Shown: positions 1-7,929 of the stretch, in pieces
Numbering within the stretch: the first letter of the stretch is position 1
How the letters are laid out: each line of letters opens with the position of its first letter
Assembly: GCA_017438265.1 (NCBI GenBank)
Contig: JAFRVZ010000032.1
Span: 1-63,026, forward strand
Direction of reading: 5' to 3'
Length of the DNA: 63,026 nt
Source: Bacteroidales bacterium
GTDB lineage: Bacteria; Bacteroidota; Bacteroidia; Bacteroidales; UBA932
Notes under the pieces: generated by a model
Seen by the model: only the letters and a program-made list of their open reading frames with translations
The model's database searches: none
Told to the model about the DNA's origin: nothing
Program-made: the position numbers and the translations under genes

Positions 1-108
1 ACCGAGCTTGGAGAATCCTTCCAGCCGGCTTTGAACGGAATCATTGATTGGGCGCTGGCTAATAGAGATGCCCTGGCTCCGCATGATGCAACGAAATCAG
101 TCCGATAA
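1..108 (+). CDS. C-terminal end of an HxlR-family transcriptional regulator (partial)
   Basis: The reading frame is open from the first base and ends at the TAA at 106-108, leaving 35 residues. The opening residues TELGESFQPALNGIIDW match the wing and last helix of HxlR-type winged-helix regulators, where a 'LTxLGxSLxPVLxxLxxW' pattern is typical. HxlR proteins are small DNA-binding regulators, often responding to redox or electrophile stress. The rest of the gene lies outside the window, so I cannot tell whether it is intact. Remnants of other genes follow directly, so decay is possible. Confidence 0.5.
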   Translation, partial: TELGESFQPALNGIIDWALANRDALAPHDATKSVR

Positions 109-123
109 ATTCGGATTTATCGG
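102..123. terminator. Hairpin over the stop codon of the HxlR-like gene
   Basis: A perfect 9-bp inverted repeat, CCGATAAAT and ATTTATCGG, is separated by TCGG. It overlaps the stop codon of the partial regulator. The stem is A+T-rich and no T-run follows, so this is only a weak terminator candidate. It could equally be an operator. Confidence 0.3.
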
Positions 124-161
124 TATAAAGCATCAATGAATCGCCGGATTTCCAGCAGCCC
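119..161. repeat. Copy A of a dispersed 43-bp repeat
   Basis: The block TCGGTATAAAGCATCAATGA continues into GGATTTCCAGCAGCCCT and recurs at 3172-3214 with four substitutions in 43 bases. Both copies lie between genes in the A+T-richer first 4 kb. No terminal inverted repeats or transposase were seen. It could be a small non-autonomous repeat or the duplicated remnant of a coding segment. Confidence 0.55.
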
Positions 162-197
162 TCCGATGAAGCGGAAGAATATGGAATCTCTCTGATT

Positions 198-366
198 ATG
201 GCGTGTAATTCAGATTTCGTTCAATACATCATCGACCAGTGCTCCGGCGCCGGTGAGATTGCCGTAAAGAAGATGTAAGGACTATTTCTACATCAGCCGA
301 GTGGACGACCGTGATTATTTAGTTGCTTTGATCAAGGCCACGCTTCCGGCGCTGCTGCATTTTTGA
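198..366 (+). pseudogene. Internally deleted, frameshifted TfoX N-terminal-domain gene
   Basis: The ATG at 198 opens a 26-residue frame (DFVQYIIDQCSGAGEIAVKK) ending at a TAA at 276-278. It matches the start of TfoX_N-domain proteins (family pattern roughly 'SGAGEITYRKMFGEY'). A different frame, 277-366, then gives YFYISRVDDRDYLVALIKA, matching the end of the same domain ('LDDRELLxxLVRxT'). The middle of the domain, roughly 40-50 residues, is missing and the halves are out of frame, so no functional product is expected. TfoX_N proteins are small and often of unknown function; full TfoX is a competence regulator. The reading as one decayed gene rests on both halves matching one family in the correct order. 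Confidence 0.6.
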
Positions 367-571
367 AACCAACACCATCGACCTTATCATTGACCTTCAC
401 CAGAGGTTCGAACTCATCCATCCTTTCCAGGACGGAAACGGACGACATCAATTTTTCTACTATCGGGGCCTTCGTGAATGGGGACACATCAACTGTTATC
501 TGTCTGACACTTGCCTCACCGCCCAGGACAACTACAAGGCACTTCTGGACTATTTTAAAATAAAGTACTGA
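359..571 (+). pseudogene. Fic-domain protein remnant lacking its start and part of the core
   Basis: The frame ending at the TGA at 569-571 contains HPFQDGNGR, the Fic active-site signature, preceded by DLHQRFELI. The family normally continues with a helix of about 25 residues ('VGRLIMFKE...'). Here the sequence jumps to FYYRGLREW and SDTCLTAQDNYKALLDYFKI, which normally follow that helix. The gene therefore appears to have an in-frame internal deletion, and its N-terminal half is absent because the TfoX remnant abuts it. Fic proteins transfer AMP or related groups to target proteins, often as toxins or effectors. This remnant should be inactive, since the second part of the nucleotide-binding loop is gone. 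Confidence 0.65.
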
Positions 572-644
572 TAAAAGAATGAATTTTAACCGGTCCCTCA
601 TTGTTAATGCGTATCTTTACATCGATAAATCGTAATTTACAATT

Positions 645-1022
645 ATGGCTCTTAAACCTCGTACTGCTATGATATTGACAATCGCTATAATTGCCGTCAC
701 TTTCCTTGTCGTGGTGGGTGTAATACTGGCCTATTGTCCCAAGGGTATTTCAGTCAACGAGAACGGCCAAATCCAGTTGAGCACGTACATAGGCAAGCCG
801 CAACTGATTCCTGTTGATTGTATTTCCATCACCGAAATGCCGGAGGGCCTGTTGAAGCATCTGATCAGAACCAACGGCATGAGCCTTGGCAAAATCAACT
901 ATGGCCACTTCAAGAACACAAAAACCGGGCAGAAGATGTTCCTCTATCTCACCGGTAAGGAAAGCAGAATCTGCTTTACTTACAATGGGGAGTTATATGT
1001 TGTAGATGATTGGCGACAGTAG
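645..1022 (+). CDS. Membrane-anchored small protein with a PH-like domain
   Basis: This 125-residue protein has one N-terminal transmembrane segment (residues about 10-30, TIAIIAVTFLVVVGVILAY) and a roughly 90-residue outside part. That part includes RTNGMSLGKINYGHF and a C-terminal region FLYLTGKESRICFTYNGE, resembling the beta-strand pattern of bacterial PH-like domains found in small Bacteroides membrane proteins. No catalytic residues are evident and the function is unknown. A TATCTTTA box at 612-619 may be its promoter. Base composition is more A+T-rich than the core genes, which fits an acquired segment. The PH assignment is by pattern only. Confidence 0.6.
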   Translation: MALKPRTAMILTIAIIAVTFLVVVGVILAYCPKGISVNENGQIQLSTYIGKPQLIPVDCISITEMPEGLLKHLIRTNGMSLGKINYGHFKNTKTGQKMFLYLTGKESRICFTYNGELYVVDDWRQ

Positions 1023-1046
1023 CCAGAATCCAATTTATCGGTGCGT

Positions 1047-1631
1047 ATGAAACTGCCTGAAATCAAACTTGTTTCCCTGCAGCCGGAGGTTCCCGAGGAG
1101 GCCGGCCATTGGAGCGAAGATGACGAAATGCTCGTGTTCCGGAAGGTTGTCGGCATGTCGCCGTTCCGTCCTATGCGCCGATGCAAACAGGCCCTTCCGG
1201 AGGAAGACTGCTTCCGGATCCTGGAGAATGCCCGCCGTGGCTTCCTTTCGGTCAACGGTGACGGCGGTTATCCTTATTCCGTACCGGTCAATTACGTGTT
1301 CGAGGACGGGAAACTGTATTTCCACTGCGCCCGGGAAGGTCACAAGCTGGATGCCATCCGCGCCTGTGACAAAGCCTGTTTTACGGTGTTGGATGAGCCC
1401 GAGAAAGAACCCGGCGACTGGTGGTACCACGTAAAAAGCGTCATCTGTTTCGGCCGGGTCGGTATCGTCTCCGATGAACGGGAGCGCATGGACCGGTTCC
1501 GTTCATTGGCGGGGAAATACTTCCCTGCCGGTTATGACACGGAAACGGACATCCGTCGCAACGGTCCCAAGGCGGAAATCTTGGCATTCACCATCGAGCA
1601 TATCAGCGGAAAGGCTGTCCGGGAAAAGTGA
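1047..1631 (+). CDS. Pyridoxamine 5'-phosphate oxidase family, NimA-like flavin-binding protein
   Basis: From about residue 45 the protein reads MRRCKQALPEEDCFRIL, then GFLSVNGDGGYPYSVPVNYV, YFHCAREGHKLDAI and CFTVLDE. These are the hallmarks of the NimA/flavin-nucleotide-binding branch of the PNPOx-like split-barrel fold. Such proteins bind FMN or heme, and some reduce 5-nitroimidazoles. The ATG at 1047 gives 194 residues. The family usually begins just before MRR, so the ATG at 1155, preceded by GGAAGG, is an alternative start giving 158 residues. The extra N-terminal stretch has no family match that I recognise. Substrate unknown. Confidence 0.8.
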   Translation: MKLPEIKLVSLQPEVPEEAGHWSEDDEMLVFRKVVGMSPFRPMRRCKQALPEEDCFRILENARRGFLSVNGDGGYPYSVPVNYVFEDGKLYFHCAREGHKLDAIRACDKACFTVLDEPEKEPGDWWYHVKSVICFGRVGIVSDERERMDRFRSLAGKYFPAGYDTETDIRRNGPKAEILAFTIEHISGKAVREK

Positions 1632-1714
1632 ATGCCCTTTTCCCCGCACCGCGAAGGATGATATTATAGTTTTTTGCGGACGCAGTTGTCTAACGGGTGT
1701 AGATTCGATGCAAG

Positions 1715-2194
1715 ATGGATAACAAAGAAAGGCTGTTTACCGAACTGGTCCGGGAGCACAAGGGCACCATCTACTCGGTGTGCTATATGTTCTCGAAGGA
1801 CACGGATGAGATTGATGACCTCTTCCAGGAGATACTGATCAGGCTCTGGAAGGGGTACGATTCTTTCCGCGCGGAGTCCGATGTCCGGACCTGGATTTAC
1901 CGGGTCTCGCTCAACTGCTGCCTCAATGCCGACAAGAAGCGGCGCCGGGGCGGAGAGCGGGTCCCCTTGAGCGTGGACATCGACCCCTTTGAGGATACGG
2001 ACGACCGGGCGCTGCAGACCAAACGTCTGTATGCCCGCATCCATCAGCTGGGCCTGGTGGACCGCGCCATCATTCTCCTGTGGCTCGAAGGCCTGAGCTA
2101 CGAGGAGATAGGCGCCATCGTCGGTATCTCGGTGAAGAATGTTTCTTTCCAGTTGCATCGGATTAAAGAAGAACTCAAAAAGTCCCATCTTTAA
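1715..2194 (+). CDS. ECF-type RNA polymerase sigma factor
   Basis: The 159-residue product has a sigma-70 region 2 (IDDLFQEILIRLWKGYDSF, then WIYRVSLNCCLN) and a region 4 helix-turn-helix (LSYEEIGAIVGISVKNVSFQ). There is no sigma 1.1 or region 3, as in ECF factors. It should direct core polymerase to a small regulon. The next gene starts 11 bp downstream and encodes a coiled-coil membrane protein, and a third gene follows after 1 bp. The three are probably one operon, and the membrane protein is a plausible anti-sigma or signal partner (inference). No FecR-type anti-sigma is present. Confidence 0.9.
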   Translation: MDNKERLFTELVREHKGTIYSVCYMFSKDTDEIDDLFQEILIRLWKGYDSFRAESDVRTWIYRVSLNCCLNADKKRRRGGERVPLSVDIDPFEDTDDRALQTKRLYARIHQLGLVDRAIILLWLEGLSYEEIGAIVGISVKNVSFQLHRIKEELKKSHL

Positions 2195-2205
2195 TTACCC
2201 GTACC

Positions 2206-2799
2206 ATGAACAGAGAAGAATTCGATATCAATCAGGAACTGGAGCAGATGCGGCAGGACTATGCCAATCTGAAGGAACGGTTCGACAAGCAGCAGATCAT
2301 CAACGAACAGCTGATACAGAATGCGATGAAAAAAGATGTGCGCAGACTGTTCCTTTCCAAGAGATCGGTTCCGGCAGGAATCGCATTGACCATTCTCGCA
2401 GTCATCCTGAGCCGTGTACAGGGCATGGCCTGGTGGCTTACGCTTTCCCTTGTCCTCTTCGGCGTCCTTGCCTTCCCCGCTTTATACTGGATCTATCAGG
2501 GTGTCCGGGAAGAAGAAATATACAATGGCGACATCCTGTCGACGACCGAAACGCTGCGCCGGTTCAAAAAGAGATACATCGTCCTGGAGGCCGGAATCTG
2601 CCTCTATTTCTTCGCGTTCGTCGTCGCCGCCACCCTTTTTATGACCTCGATGGATATCAGCGCCGAACTGATGTGGAGAAGGGGCGTTCTCATCGCCCTC
2701 CTGTGTGTAGGAACCCTGGCCCTGGAGTATTACTTCGCCAGGCGCTTGCTGAACGCCTGCGACGACATTATCGGACGCCTGAAAATGAAAGACGAATAA
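2206..2799 (+). CDS. Coiled-coil membrane protein of an ECF sigma operon
   Basis: The 197-residue protein begins with a charged amphipathic segment (residues about 5-45, including ELEQMRQDYANLKERFDKQQ) that looks like a coiled coil facing the cytoplasm. About four transmembrane segments follow, from residue 50 to the end. This arrangement recurs downstream of ECF sigma factors in Bacteroidales, where the cytosolic helix could hold the sigma factor at the membrane. That role is inferred from position; no anti-sigma family motif is visible. It lies 11 bp after the sigma gene and 1 bp before the next gene. Confidence 0.7.
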   Translation: MNREEFDINQELEQMRQDYANLKERFDKQQIINEQLIQNAMKKDVRRLFLSKRSVPAGIALTILAVILSRVQGMAWWLTLSLVLFGVLAFPALYWIYQGVREEEIYNGDILSTTETLRRFKKRYIVLEAGICLYFFAFVVAATLFMTSMDISAELMWRRGVLIALLCVGTLALEYYFARRLLNACDDIIGRLKMKDE

Positions 2800-2800
2800 G

Positions 2801-3160
2801 ATGGAAGATTTTATCCTCAGGGAGATTGACCGCCTGGGCGAGATGCTGCTGATGATCGCCCGGAAGCTGGGCCTGCTGGACGGAGGCTCGCCGGCTTATT
2901 CTCTGGCCGACGTGAAGGATGAACTTGACATGGCCAGCCTCCCGTTTGATCTGGATGCAGTCCTGCAGCAGCAGAATCCGGTCTGGTATCTGGTGGAAAC
3001 CGAGAAGATTTCGGCCAACGGTCTGGAAACGTTCATCGACATCCTCTTCCATTCAGACCTGGATGAAGAACGGAAAACCGCACTTCTCGATGATGCGCTC
3101 TCCTATCTGGACGGCAAGGGATACTACTCTTTCAGGCTTCATTCATTGAGCAACGGTTGA
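2801..3160 (+). CDS. Hypothetical protein, third gene of the sigma operon
   Basis: The 119-residue protein has no signal peptide or membrane segment. The N-terminus (EDFILREIDRLGEMLLMIAR) is helical, and the C-terminal half reads as a helical repeat with acidic patches. It resembles small helical proteins annotated under DUF6483 in Firmicutes and Bacteroidetes, but I am not certain of that match. Translation is probably coupled to the upstream membrane protein because the start follows one base after its stop. Function unknown. Confidence 0.6.
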   Translation: MEDFILREIDRLGEMLLMIARKLGLLDGGSPAYSLADVKDELDMASLPFDLDAVLQQQNPVWYLVETEKISANGLETFIDILFHSDLDEERKTALLDDALSYLDGKGYYSFRLHSLSNG

Positions 3161-3171
3161 AAACGATTCTG

Positions 3172-3214
3172 TCGGTGTAAAGCACCAATGAACCGCTGGA
3201 TTTCCAGCAGCCCT
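3172..3214. repeat. Copy B of the dispersed 43-bp repeat
   Basis: This block matches 119-161 at 39 of 43 positions, sharing GGATTTCCAGCAGCCCT and most of the sequence before it. It sits between the end of the sigma operon and the convergent AraC regulator. No T-run or strong hairpin is associated with it. Confidence 0.55.
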
Positions 3215-3245
3215 TCCGGGAACCGGCAGCCGACGGGCTTTTCTG

Positions 3246-4055
3246 TTATTTTGTTTTCTGGCGGAATTCGCTGGGAGTTGTATGCATCACCCGCTTCATA
3301 TAGCGCGTTAGGGCCGGCTGGGAGGAGAAATGCATCGCATCCACGATGTCGGTAAGTGTGAGCCGCTGGTCCGACAGGAGCTTCTGGAGTTCGTGCGCAG
3401 CATAACTGTCAATCCAGTCCCCGGCAGGACGGCCGGTGATGGACTTGCTGATTCCGGAGAGGTATTTAGGGGCAAGGCCCAGCTCCCGGGCATACCAGGC
3501 CACCTCCCGCTGCTCGCGGCAGTTTTCCTGGACGGACATCAGGAATCGCAGGAAACGGCGCGAGGTAATGTCTTCAATCTCCGCCTTCTCTATCTCGCGG
3601 GAATATATATTCCACATATCATAGAGGAGAATGGCCAGCAGTGAGCCGACGATTTCTTCTCCAAAAAGGGATCCCGGGGTACGTATCCTCTGATAGAACT
3701 GCCTGAAGTCTGTTTCTATGATCTCAAGCTCATCCCGGTCAAGACGAAACACCGGATGCTCCTTGATGTACATGTATCCTTTCGTCGCCCAAATCATTTC
3801 GGGATTGTGCCTCCTCAGGAAAGGATTGGAAATCATCAGCAGGGTTGCGTCGAAATCATCAGAGTATGAGATATCGGCGAATTCGGTTGTCATCTGCCAG
3901 ATGAGAAAGTCCCCCGCCGTGGCCTTAAAAGCTTTGCCGCCACAGAAAAAGGACATCTTCCCAGACTTGCAGAGCAGATGAATATGGTAGTCTTTGTGGA
4001 AGGCATCCGGAAGGACGAAATCGGTAAGAGTGTTATAAATCAGGTAGTCTTGCAT
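3246..4055 (-). CDS. AraC-family transcriptional regulator
   Basis: The 269-residue protein has an N-terminal cupin-like sensor half (residues 1-150) and a C-terminal pair of helix-turn-helices. These include ARELGLAPKYLSGISKSITG and the second motif LTDIVDAMHFSSQPALTRYM followed by TPSEFRQ, typical of AraC/XylS proteins. It is divergent from the aldo/keto reductase with 131 bp between the start codons, so it probably regulates that gene. Its own promoter has a TATATTTG box at 4085-4078. Effector unknown. Confidence 0.9.
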   Translation of the reverse strand: MQDYLIYNTLTDFVLPDAFHKDYHIHLLCKSGKMSFFCGGKAFKATAGDFLIWQMTTEFADISYSDDFDATLLMISNPFLRRHNPEMIWATKGYMYIKEHPVFRLDRDELEIIETDFRQFYQRIRTPGSLFGEEIVGSLLAILLYDMWNIYSREIEKAEIEDITSRRFLRFLMSVQENCREQREVAWYARELGLAPKYLSGISKSITGRPAGDWIDSYAAHELQKLLSDQRLTLTDIVDAMHFSSQPALTRYMKRVMHTTPSEFRQKTK

Positions 4056-4077
4056 CGCTTTATGCTGTTCAACAAAG

Positions 4078-4085
4078 CAAATATA
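4078..4085 (-). promoter_or_regulatory. -7 box of the AraC regulator promoter
   Basis: The minus strand reads TATATTTG, a full match to the Bacteroidetes -7 consensus TAnnTTTG. It lies 22 bases before the start codon, with TTTT at the -33 position 20 bases upstream. Confidence 0.6.
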
Positions 4086-4160
4086 ATCATTTTCGTGAAA
4101 AATGGAAAAATGGGTAAATCATTCCGCATTCAGGATAACGGTGCACGGTAGGAATCCCCT

Positions 4161-4168
4161 TACCTTTG
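4161..4168 (+). promoter_or_regulatory. -7 box of the aldo/keto reductase promoter
   Basis: TACCTTTG matches TAnnTTTG and lies 18 bases before the start codon. No TTTG is found about 20 bases upstream. A good -7 box without a -33 box next to a divergent AraC gene suggests an activator-dependent promoter (inference). Confidence 0.55.
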
Positions 4169-4186
4169 TCCTGAAAAACAAACTAT

Positions 4187-5125
4187 ATGAAACGTTTCCT
4201 CATTCTTCTTGCCATGATCTCCGCGGCCTGCTGTTCCGCACAAAACACCACACTTCCCATAAACCAGACAACCCTTACCCTCAACAACGGCGTCGTCATC
4301 CCGCAGTTCGGACTCGGCGTCTATTCCATCCCTGCAGGCGAGACTACCTACAACAGCGTTCTCGCTGCCCTCAAGGCCGGCTACCGGCATATCGATACCG
4401 CACACGCGTACCAGAACGAGCGCAGTGTGGGCCAGGCCGTCAAGGACAGCGGCATCCCCCGCGAGGAAATCTGGATCACCTCCAAACTCTGGCCCAACGA
4501 GTACGGCGAAGGCGTAACGCTCAAGCAACTGGACAAGATGCTTGCCCGCCTGGGCCTCGAATATTTGGACCTCGTGTACCTTCACCAGCCCCTGGGCGAT
4601 TACAACGGCGCCTGGAAGGAACTGGAGAAGGCCCTCGAAATGGGAAAGGTCTGCGCCATCGGTATCAGCGATTTCGATTTCAACGACGAACTCTTCGAAT
4701 CCATCGTGGTTCCCGCGAAAGTCAAGCCCCAGATGTTCCAGATCGAGTGCCATCCGTATGCTCAGCGCGAACACTGGCAGGAAATGGCGGCCAAGTACAA
4801 CATCCAGATCGAGAGCTGGTTCCCGCTCGGCGGCCGCGACAGCCACGGCGAGATCCTCCGCGATCCCGTGATCAACGCCATCGCCCAGGCGCACGGTAAG
4901 TCCGCCGCCCAGGTCATCATCCGCTGGCATCTGCAGAAGGGCTTCTGCGTGGTTCCCGGCTCATCCAACCCGGCCCATATCCAGGAGAACATCGAATCCT
5001 TCAGCTTTACGCTTTCCGACGATGAAATGAAACAGATTGCCGCCCTGAACAAGGAGAAGCGCTACTTTACCATGACTTACGACCAGATTAAGGCTTGGAT
5101 GGGTGATTACGAACTCTGGGACTAA
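4187..5125 (+). CDS. Exported aldo/keto reductase
   Basis: The 312-residue protein has the AKR barrel with the full catalytic tetrad: Asp and Tyr in HIDTAHAYQNE, Lys in ITSKLWPNE and His in LVYLHQPLGD. The NADPH-binding end is seen at VVPGSSNPAHIQEN. AKRs reduce aldehydes or ketones. Unusually it begins with a signal peptide (KRFLILLAMISAACC), possibly a lipoprotein signal, so it would act outside the cytoplasm where NADPH is not expected. Alternatively the N-terminus is a start-site artefact and translation begins further in, but no good internal ATG precedes the first strand. The flavodoxin gene follows 17 bp downstream. Confidence 0.85.
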   Translation: MKRFLILLAMISAACCSAQNTTLPINQTTLTLNNGVVIPQFGLGVYSIPAGETTYNSVLAALKAGYRHIDTAHAYQNERSVGQAVKDSGIPREEIWITSKLWPNEYGEGVTLKQLDKMLARLGLEYLDLVYLHQPLGDYNGAWKELEKALEMGKVCAIGISDFDFNDELFESIVVPAKVKPQMFQIECHPYAQREHWQEMAAKYNIQIESWFPLGGRDSHGEILRDPVINAIAQAHGKSAAQVIIRWHLQKGFCVVPGSSNPAHIQENIESFSFTLSDDEMKQIAALNKEKRYFTMTYDQIKAWMGDYELWD

Positions 5126-5130
5126 TTGAT

Positions 5131-5138
5131 TATCTTTG
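5131..5138 (+). promoter_or_regulatory. -7 box immediately before the flavodoxin gene
   Basis: TATCTTTG ends four bases before the flavodoxin ATG, which would place the transcript start at or next to the start codon. No convincing -33 box is seen, so it may be a chance match. If real, the mRNA would be leaderless. Confidence 0.35.
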
Positions 5139-5142
5139 CGAT

Positions 5143-5673
5143 ATGAGACTTGCCTTTATGCTTTTACAATCCATCGTCATCTTCTTCTCCCATGCGGGAG
5201 ACAACTACAGTGTCGGCAATATCGAGGTGGGCAACACCAAAATCGTGGCTGGCTACATCTCGGAAATCACCGGTGCGGACCAATACGAAATCGTCACCCA
5301 CAAGTACGACGGGATGGCCTATACGCCCCTTATCAACCTGGCAAGGGAAGAGGCCGGCAATGGCGAATTCCCGCCTTACGAGGGCGAGGCGCCGGACCTC
5401 TCCGGGTACGACACCGTCTTCATCGGCGGTCCCATCTGGTGGGGCACTTATCCGCGGGTCATGTTTACCCTGTTCCGTGACATCGACCTGGCCGGCAAGA
5501 CCGTGATCCCTTTCACCACCCACGAAGGCAGCGGACTCGCTTCAACAGTCCGGGATGTAAAGAAGGCCTTCCCGGGGGCGACCGTGAAAGACGGTTTTTC
5601 CATCTATGGCCACGAAGTCCGCTCCGGCAGGGCCAAAGTGGAGAAATGGCTGAAGGGATTAGGCTACGAATAG
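5143..5673 (+). CDS. Flavodoxin family protein
   Basis: The 176-residue protein opens with a hydrophobic strand followed by FFSHAGDNYSVGNIEVGNTK, the phosphate-binding loop of the Bacteroidetes flavodoxin_4 type. It continues with YDTVFIGGPIWWGTYPRVM and PFTTHEGSGLASTV, which cradle FMN. It should carry electrons for reductive reactions in the cytoplasm. The first residues (RLAFMLLQSIVIFFSH) form the core beta-strand rather than a signal peptide. It lies 17 bp after the aldo/keto reductase gene in the same direction, suggesting co-transcription, and convergent to the YhfC gene with one base between the stop codons. Confidence 0.9.
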   Translation: MRLAFMLLQSIVIFFSHAGDNYSVGNIEVGNTKIVAGYISEITGADQYEIVTHKYDGMAYTPLINLAREEAGNGEFPPYEGEAPDLSGYDTVFIGGPIWWGTYPRVMFTLFRDIDLAGKTVIPFTTHEGSGLASTVRDVKKAFPGATVKDGFSIYGHEVRSGRAKVEKWLKGLGYE

Positions 5674-5674
5674 A

Positions 5675-6475
5675 TCACCGCGACGAAAGGCTCATCCGCA
5701 GCGCCCGCGCTGCCAGGCAGCCCAGCGTGGCGACGGCGAGGGCCTCTGCGGTGACGATGAGCTCGAGCGGGACCATCCCGACGGACTTCTGGAGCAGCAC
5801 GACGCCGGCGTCGACTGCAGCGTGGAGGGCGATGGCGGCAGGGAACAGCCACAGCCATTGGCCCCCCTTGCGGACGGCAGCCCAGACCAGCAGGGAAAGA
5901 CCCACATGCAGCAACAGGGCGGAGAAACGCTCCCAGAGCCCGAGAAGCAGGGTTCCGGCGCCGAGCGTCTGCAGCTGGTCCAGTTGCGTCTGCAGCTGGG
6001 CGGCGGCATCTTCCGGAGCGCCGGCGAAGAGGGCGTCCGTCTGGCCGGCATTGATCATGGCCGAAAGCACCAGGTTGCCGATCATGGTCAGGCCGAAGAT
6101 CATCAGCATTTCCATCCCGCCGTGCCCGACGCCGTAAGCGATACCGGGAAGGGGCCCGGAGGGCTCCTTTTTCATCAGGAACTTCATCGCGAGGAAACGG
6201 CCGGTCTCTTCAAAGACGCCGGCGGCCAGTCCGCCATAGACGGCATACAGGAGCGTATTGTCCAGGATGGCCGCCCCGTGCGGTCCCTTCAGGACCAGCT
6301 GGTGCAGGAGGCTTTCCAGGACCAGGGCAAAAAGGAAGAAGGTACCGGCGCCGGTCAGGATGGTGGACAGCCGGGCATGGTGCTTCCGTATCAGATATAC
6401 GGACAGGCAGACGGGAACGGCAAAGCCCAGCAGGGCATTGGCCGCCATTGCGATGAGTGAACCGGAGGAAACCAT
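5675..6475 (-). CDS. YhfC-family intramembrane metalloprotease-like protein
   Basis: The 266-residue protein has about seven to eight hydrophobic segments. It carries FEETGRFLAM in one helix and YGVGHGGMEM in the next, plus a later conserved HAAVDAG. This EExxR plus HxxxE pattern with a third His resembles the YhfC/CPBP-like membrane protease group. The substrate is unknown. It starts 4 bases after the hisS stop and is probably co-transcribed with hisS. Confidence 0.75.
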   Translation of the reverse strand: MVSSGSLIAMAANALLGFAVPVCLSVYLIRKHHARLSTILTGAGTFFLFALVLESLLHQLVLKGPHGAAILDNTLLYAVYGGLAAGVFEETGRFLAMKFLMKKEPSGPLPGIAYGVGHGGMEMLMIFGLTMIGNLVLSAMINAGQTDALFAGAPEDAAAQLQTQLDQLQTLGAGTLLLGLWERFSALLLHVGLSLLVWAAVRKGGQWLWLFPAAIALHAAVDAGVVLLQKSVGMVPLELIVTAEALAVATLGCLAARALRMSLSSR

Positions 6476-6479
6476 GGTT

Positions 6480-7847
6480 TTATCCGTTCAGGAAGGCCAG
6501 CATCGCCGCCGTGTCGGCGCAGTCGAAGGTGCGCTGCTCGCCGGAGCGGAGGTCCTTGAGGTTGACGCGGCCGGCGGCGGCTTCTTCGCTGCCGTTGATC
6601 GAGATGAAGGGAATCGCCTTGCGGTCCGCGTAGTCGAACTGTTTCTTCAGCTTGGCGGCCTCCGGGTAGATTTCGACCGGGACGCCCGCCGAGCGGAGTG
6701 CGGCCGCGACCGGCAGGATGAAGGGCAGCTCGCCCATGTTCGCCAGCAGCAGCCGGGTCGCGGAGCGCAGCCCCTCCGGGAATTTTTCCAGCCCCTTCAG
6801 GACGTCGTAGATCCGGTCCGCGCCGAAGCTGATGCCGACGCCGGACATGTCCGGAAGCCCGAAAATGCCCGTGAGGTTGTCATAGCGCCCGCCGCCGCAG
6901 ATGCTGCCGATCGGGAAATCGAGCGCCTTGACCTCGAAGATCGCCCCCGTATAATAATTCAGCCCGCGCGCGAGGCTCAGGTCCATCTCCACAGGGTTCT
7001 TCACCCCCGCGGCACGGATGAGCCCGAACAGTTCTTCCAACTCATCGAGGCCCAGCAGGCCCGCCTGCGAAACCACGCCCGAGGCGGAACCGCCGTCCAT
7101 CAGCGCGCGCATCGCGGCCAGCTTCTCCTCCGTCGTGCCGGAGAGCTTCAGCACCGGCTCGACGACGGCGATCGCCTGCGCCGAGAGGCCTTTCTCCCGC
7201 AGCTCGTCCTCGACGGCCTCCAGGCCGACCTTGTCGAGCTTGTCGATCGCGACCGTGATGTCGACGACCTTGTCCGGGAAGCCGCAGATCTCCGCGAGGC
7301 CGGTCAGGACCTTGCGGTTGTTGATCTTCACGACGACGCGCACGTCCAGCAGCGAGAACACGCGGTCCACGATCTGGACCAGCTCCAGCTCGTTGACCTG
7401 CGACTTCGACCCGATCACGTCGACGTCGCACTGGTAGAACTCGCGGTAGCGGCCCTTCTGCGGGCGGTCCGCCCGCCAGACGGGCTGGATCTGGAAGCGC
7501 TTGAAGGGGAAGGAAATCTCGTTCTGGTGCTGCACGACGAAACGGGCGAACGGCACGGTCAGGTCGTAGCGGAGGCCTTTCTCGCAGACCTGCGGGGCCA
7601 GCGGCTTGCTGAAATCCGCCCCGGCGAAGGCGTCGCCGGAGTTCAGGATGCGGAAGAGGAGCTTGTCCCCTTCGTCGCCGTATTTGCCGAGCAGCGTGGA
7701 GAGGTTCTCCATCGCGGGCGTCTCGATCTGGGCGTATCCGAAGGTCTTGAAGACGCTGCGGATCGTATCGAAAATGTAATTCCGTTCGGCCGTTTCCTGC
7801 GGTCCGAAGTCGCGGGTCCCTTTCGGGATAGACGGTTTTTGAGCCAT
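6480..7847 (-). CDS. hisS: Histidyl-tRNA synthetase
   Basis: The 455-residue class II synthetase charges tRNA-His. Visible motifs are the N-terminal [11 protein letters not shown], motif 2 around [20 protein letters not shown] with [12 protein letters not shown], and the histidine-specific [13 protein letters not shown] with [11 protein letters not shown]-terminal anticodon-binding domain runs from about residue 355 onward. The length is normal for Bacteroidetes. It is divergent from sppA across 82 bp, with a promoter box TACATTTG at 7875-7868. Confidence 0.97.
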   Translation of the reverse strand: MAQKPSIPKGTRDFGPQETAERNYIFDTIRSVFKTFGYAQIETPAMENLSTLLGKYGDEGDKLLFRILNSGDAFAGADFSKPLAPQVCEKGLRYDLTVPFARFVVQHQNEISFPFKRFQIQPVWRADRPQKGRYREFYQCDVDVIGSKSQVNELELVQIVDRVFSLLDVRVVVKINNRKVLTGLAEICGFPDKVVDITVAIDKLDKVGLEAVEDELREKGLSAQAIAVVEPVLKLSGTTEEKLAAMRALMDGGSASGVVSQAGLLGLDELEELFGLIRAAGVKNPVEMDLSLARGLNYYTGAIFEVKALDFPIGSICGGGRYDNLTGIFGLPDMSGVGISFGADRIYDVLKGLEKFPEGLRSATRLLLANMGELPFILPVAAALRSAGVPVEIYPEAAKLKKQFDYADRKAIPFISINGSEEAAAGRVNLKDLRSGEQRTFDCADTAAMLAFLNG

Positions 7848-7867
7848 TTGTCGTCAGTTAGTGCAGA

Positions 7868-7893
7868 CAAATGTAGCAATTTTTGTACATTTG
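7868..7893. promoter_or_regulatory. Back-to-back -7 boxes for hisS and sppA
   Basis: The block is CAAATGTA, ten bases, then TACATTTG. Read on the minus strand the left box is TACATTTG for hisS, 20 bases from its ATG. On the plus strand the right box is TACATTTG for sppA, 36 bases from its ATG. Both match TAnnTTTG. The -33 boxes are weak. The arrangement forms an inverted repeat, so a shared regulator site is also possible. Confidence 0.55.
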
Positions 7894-7929
7894 TCGGCTA
7901 CCCCTATTGGCAATCAACAGAAACGAGAT

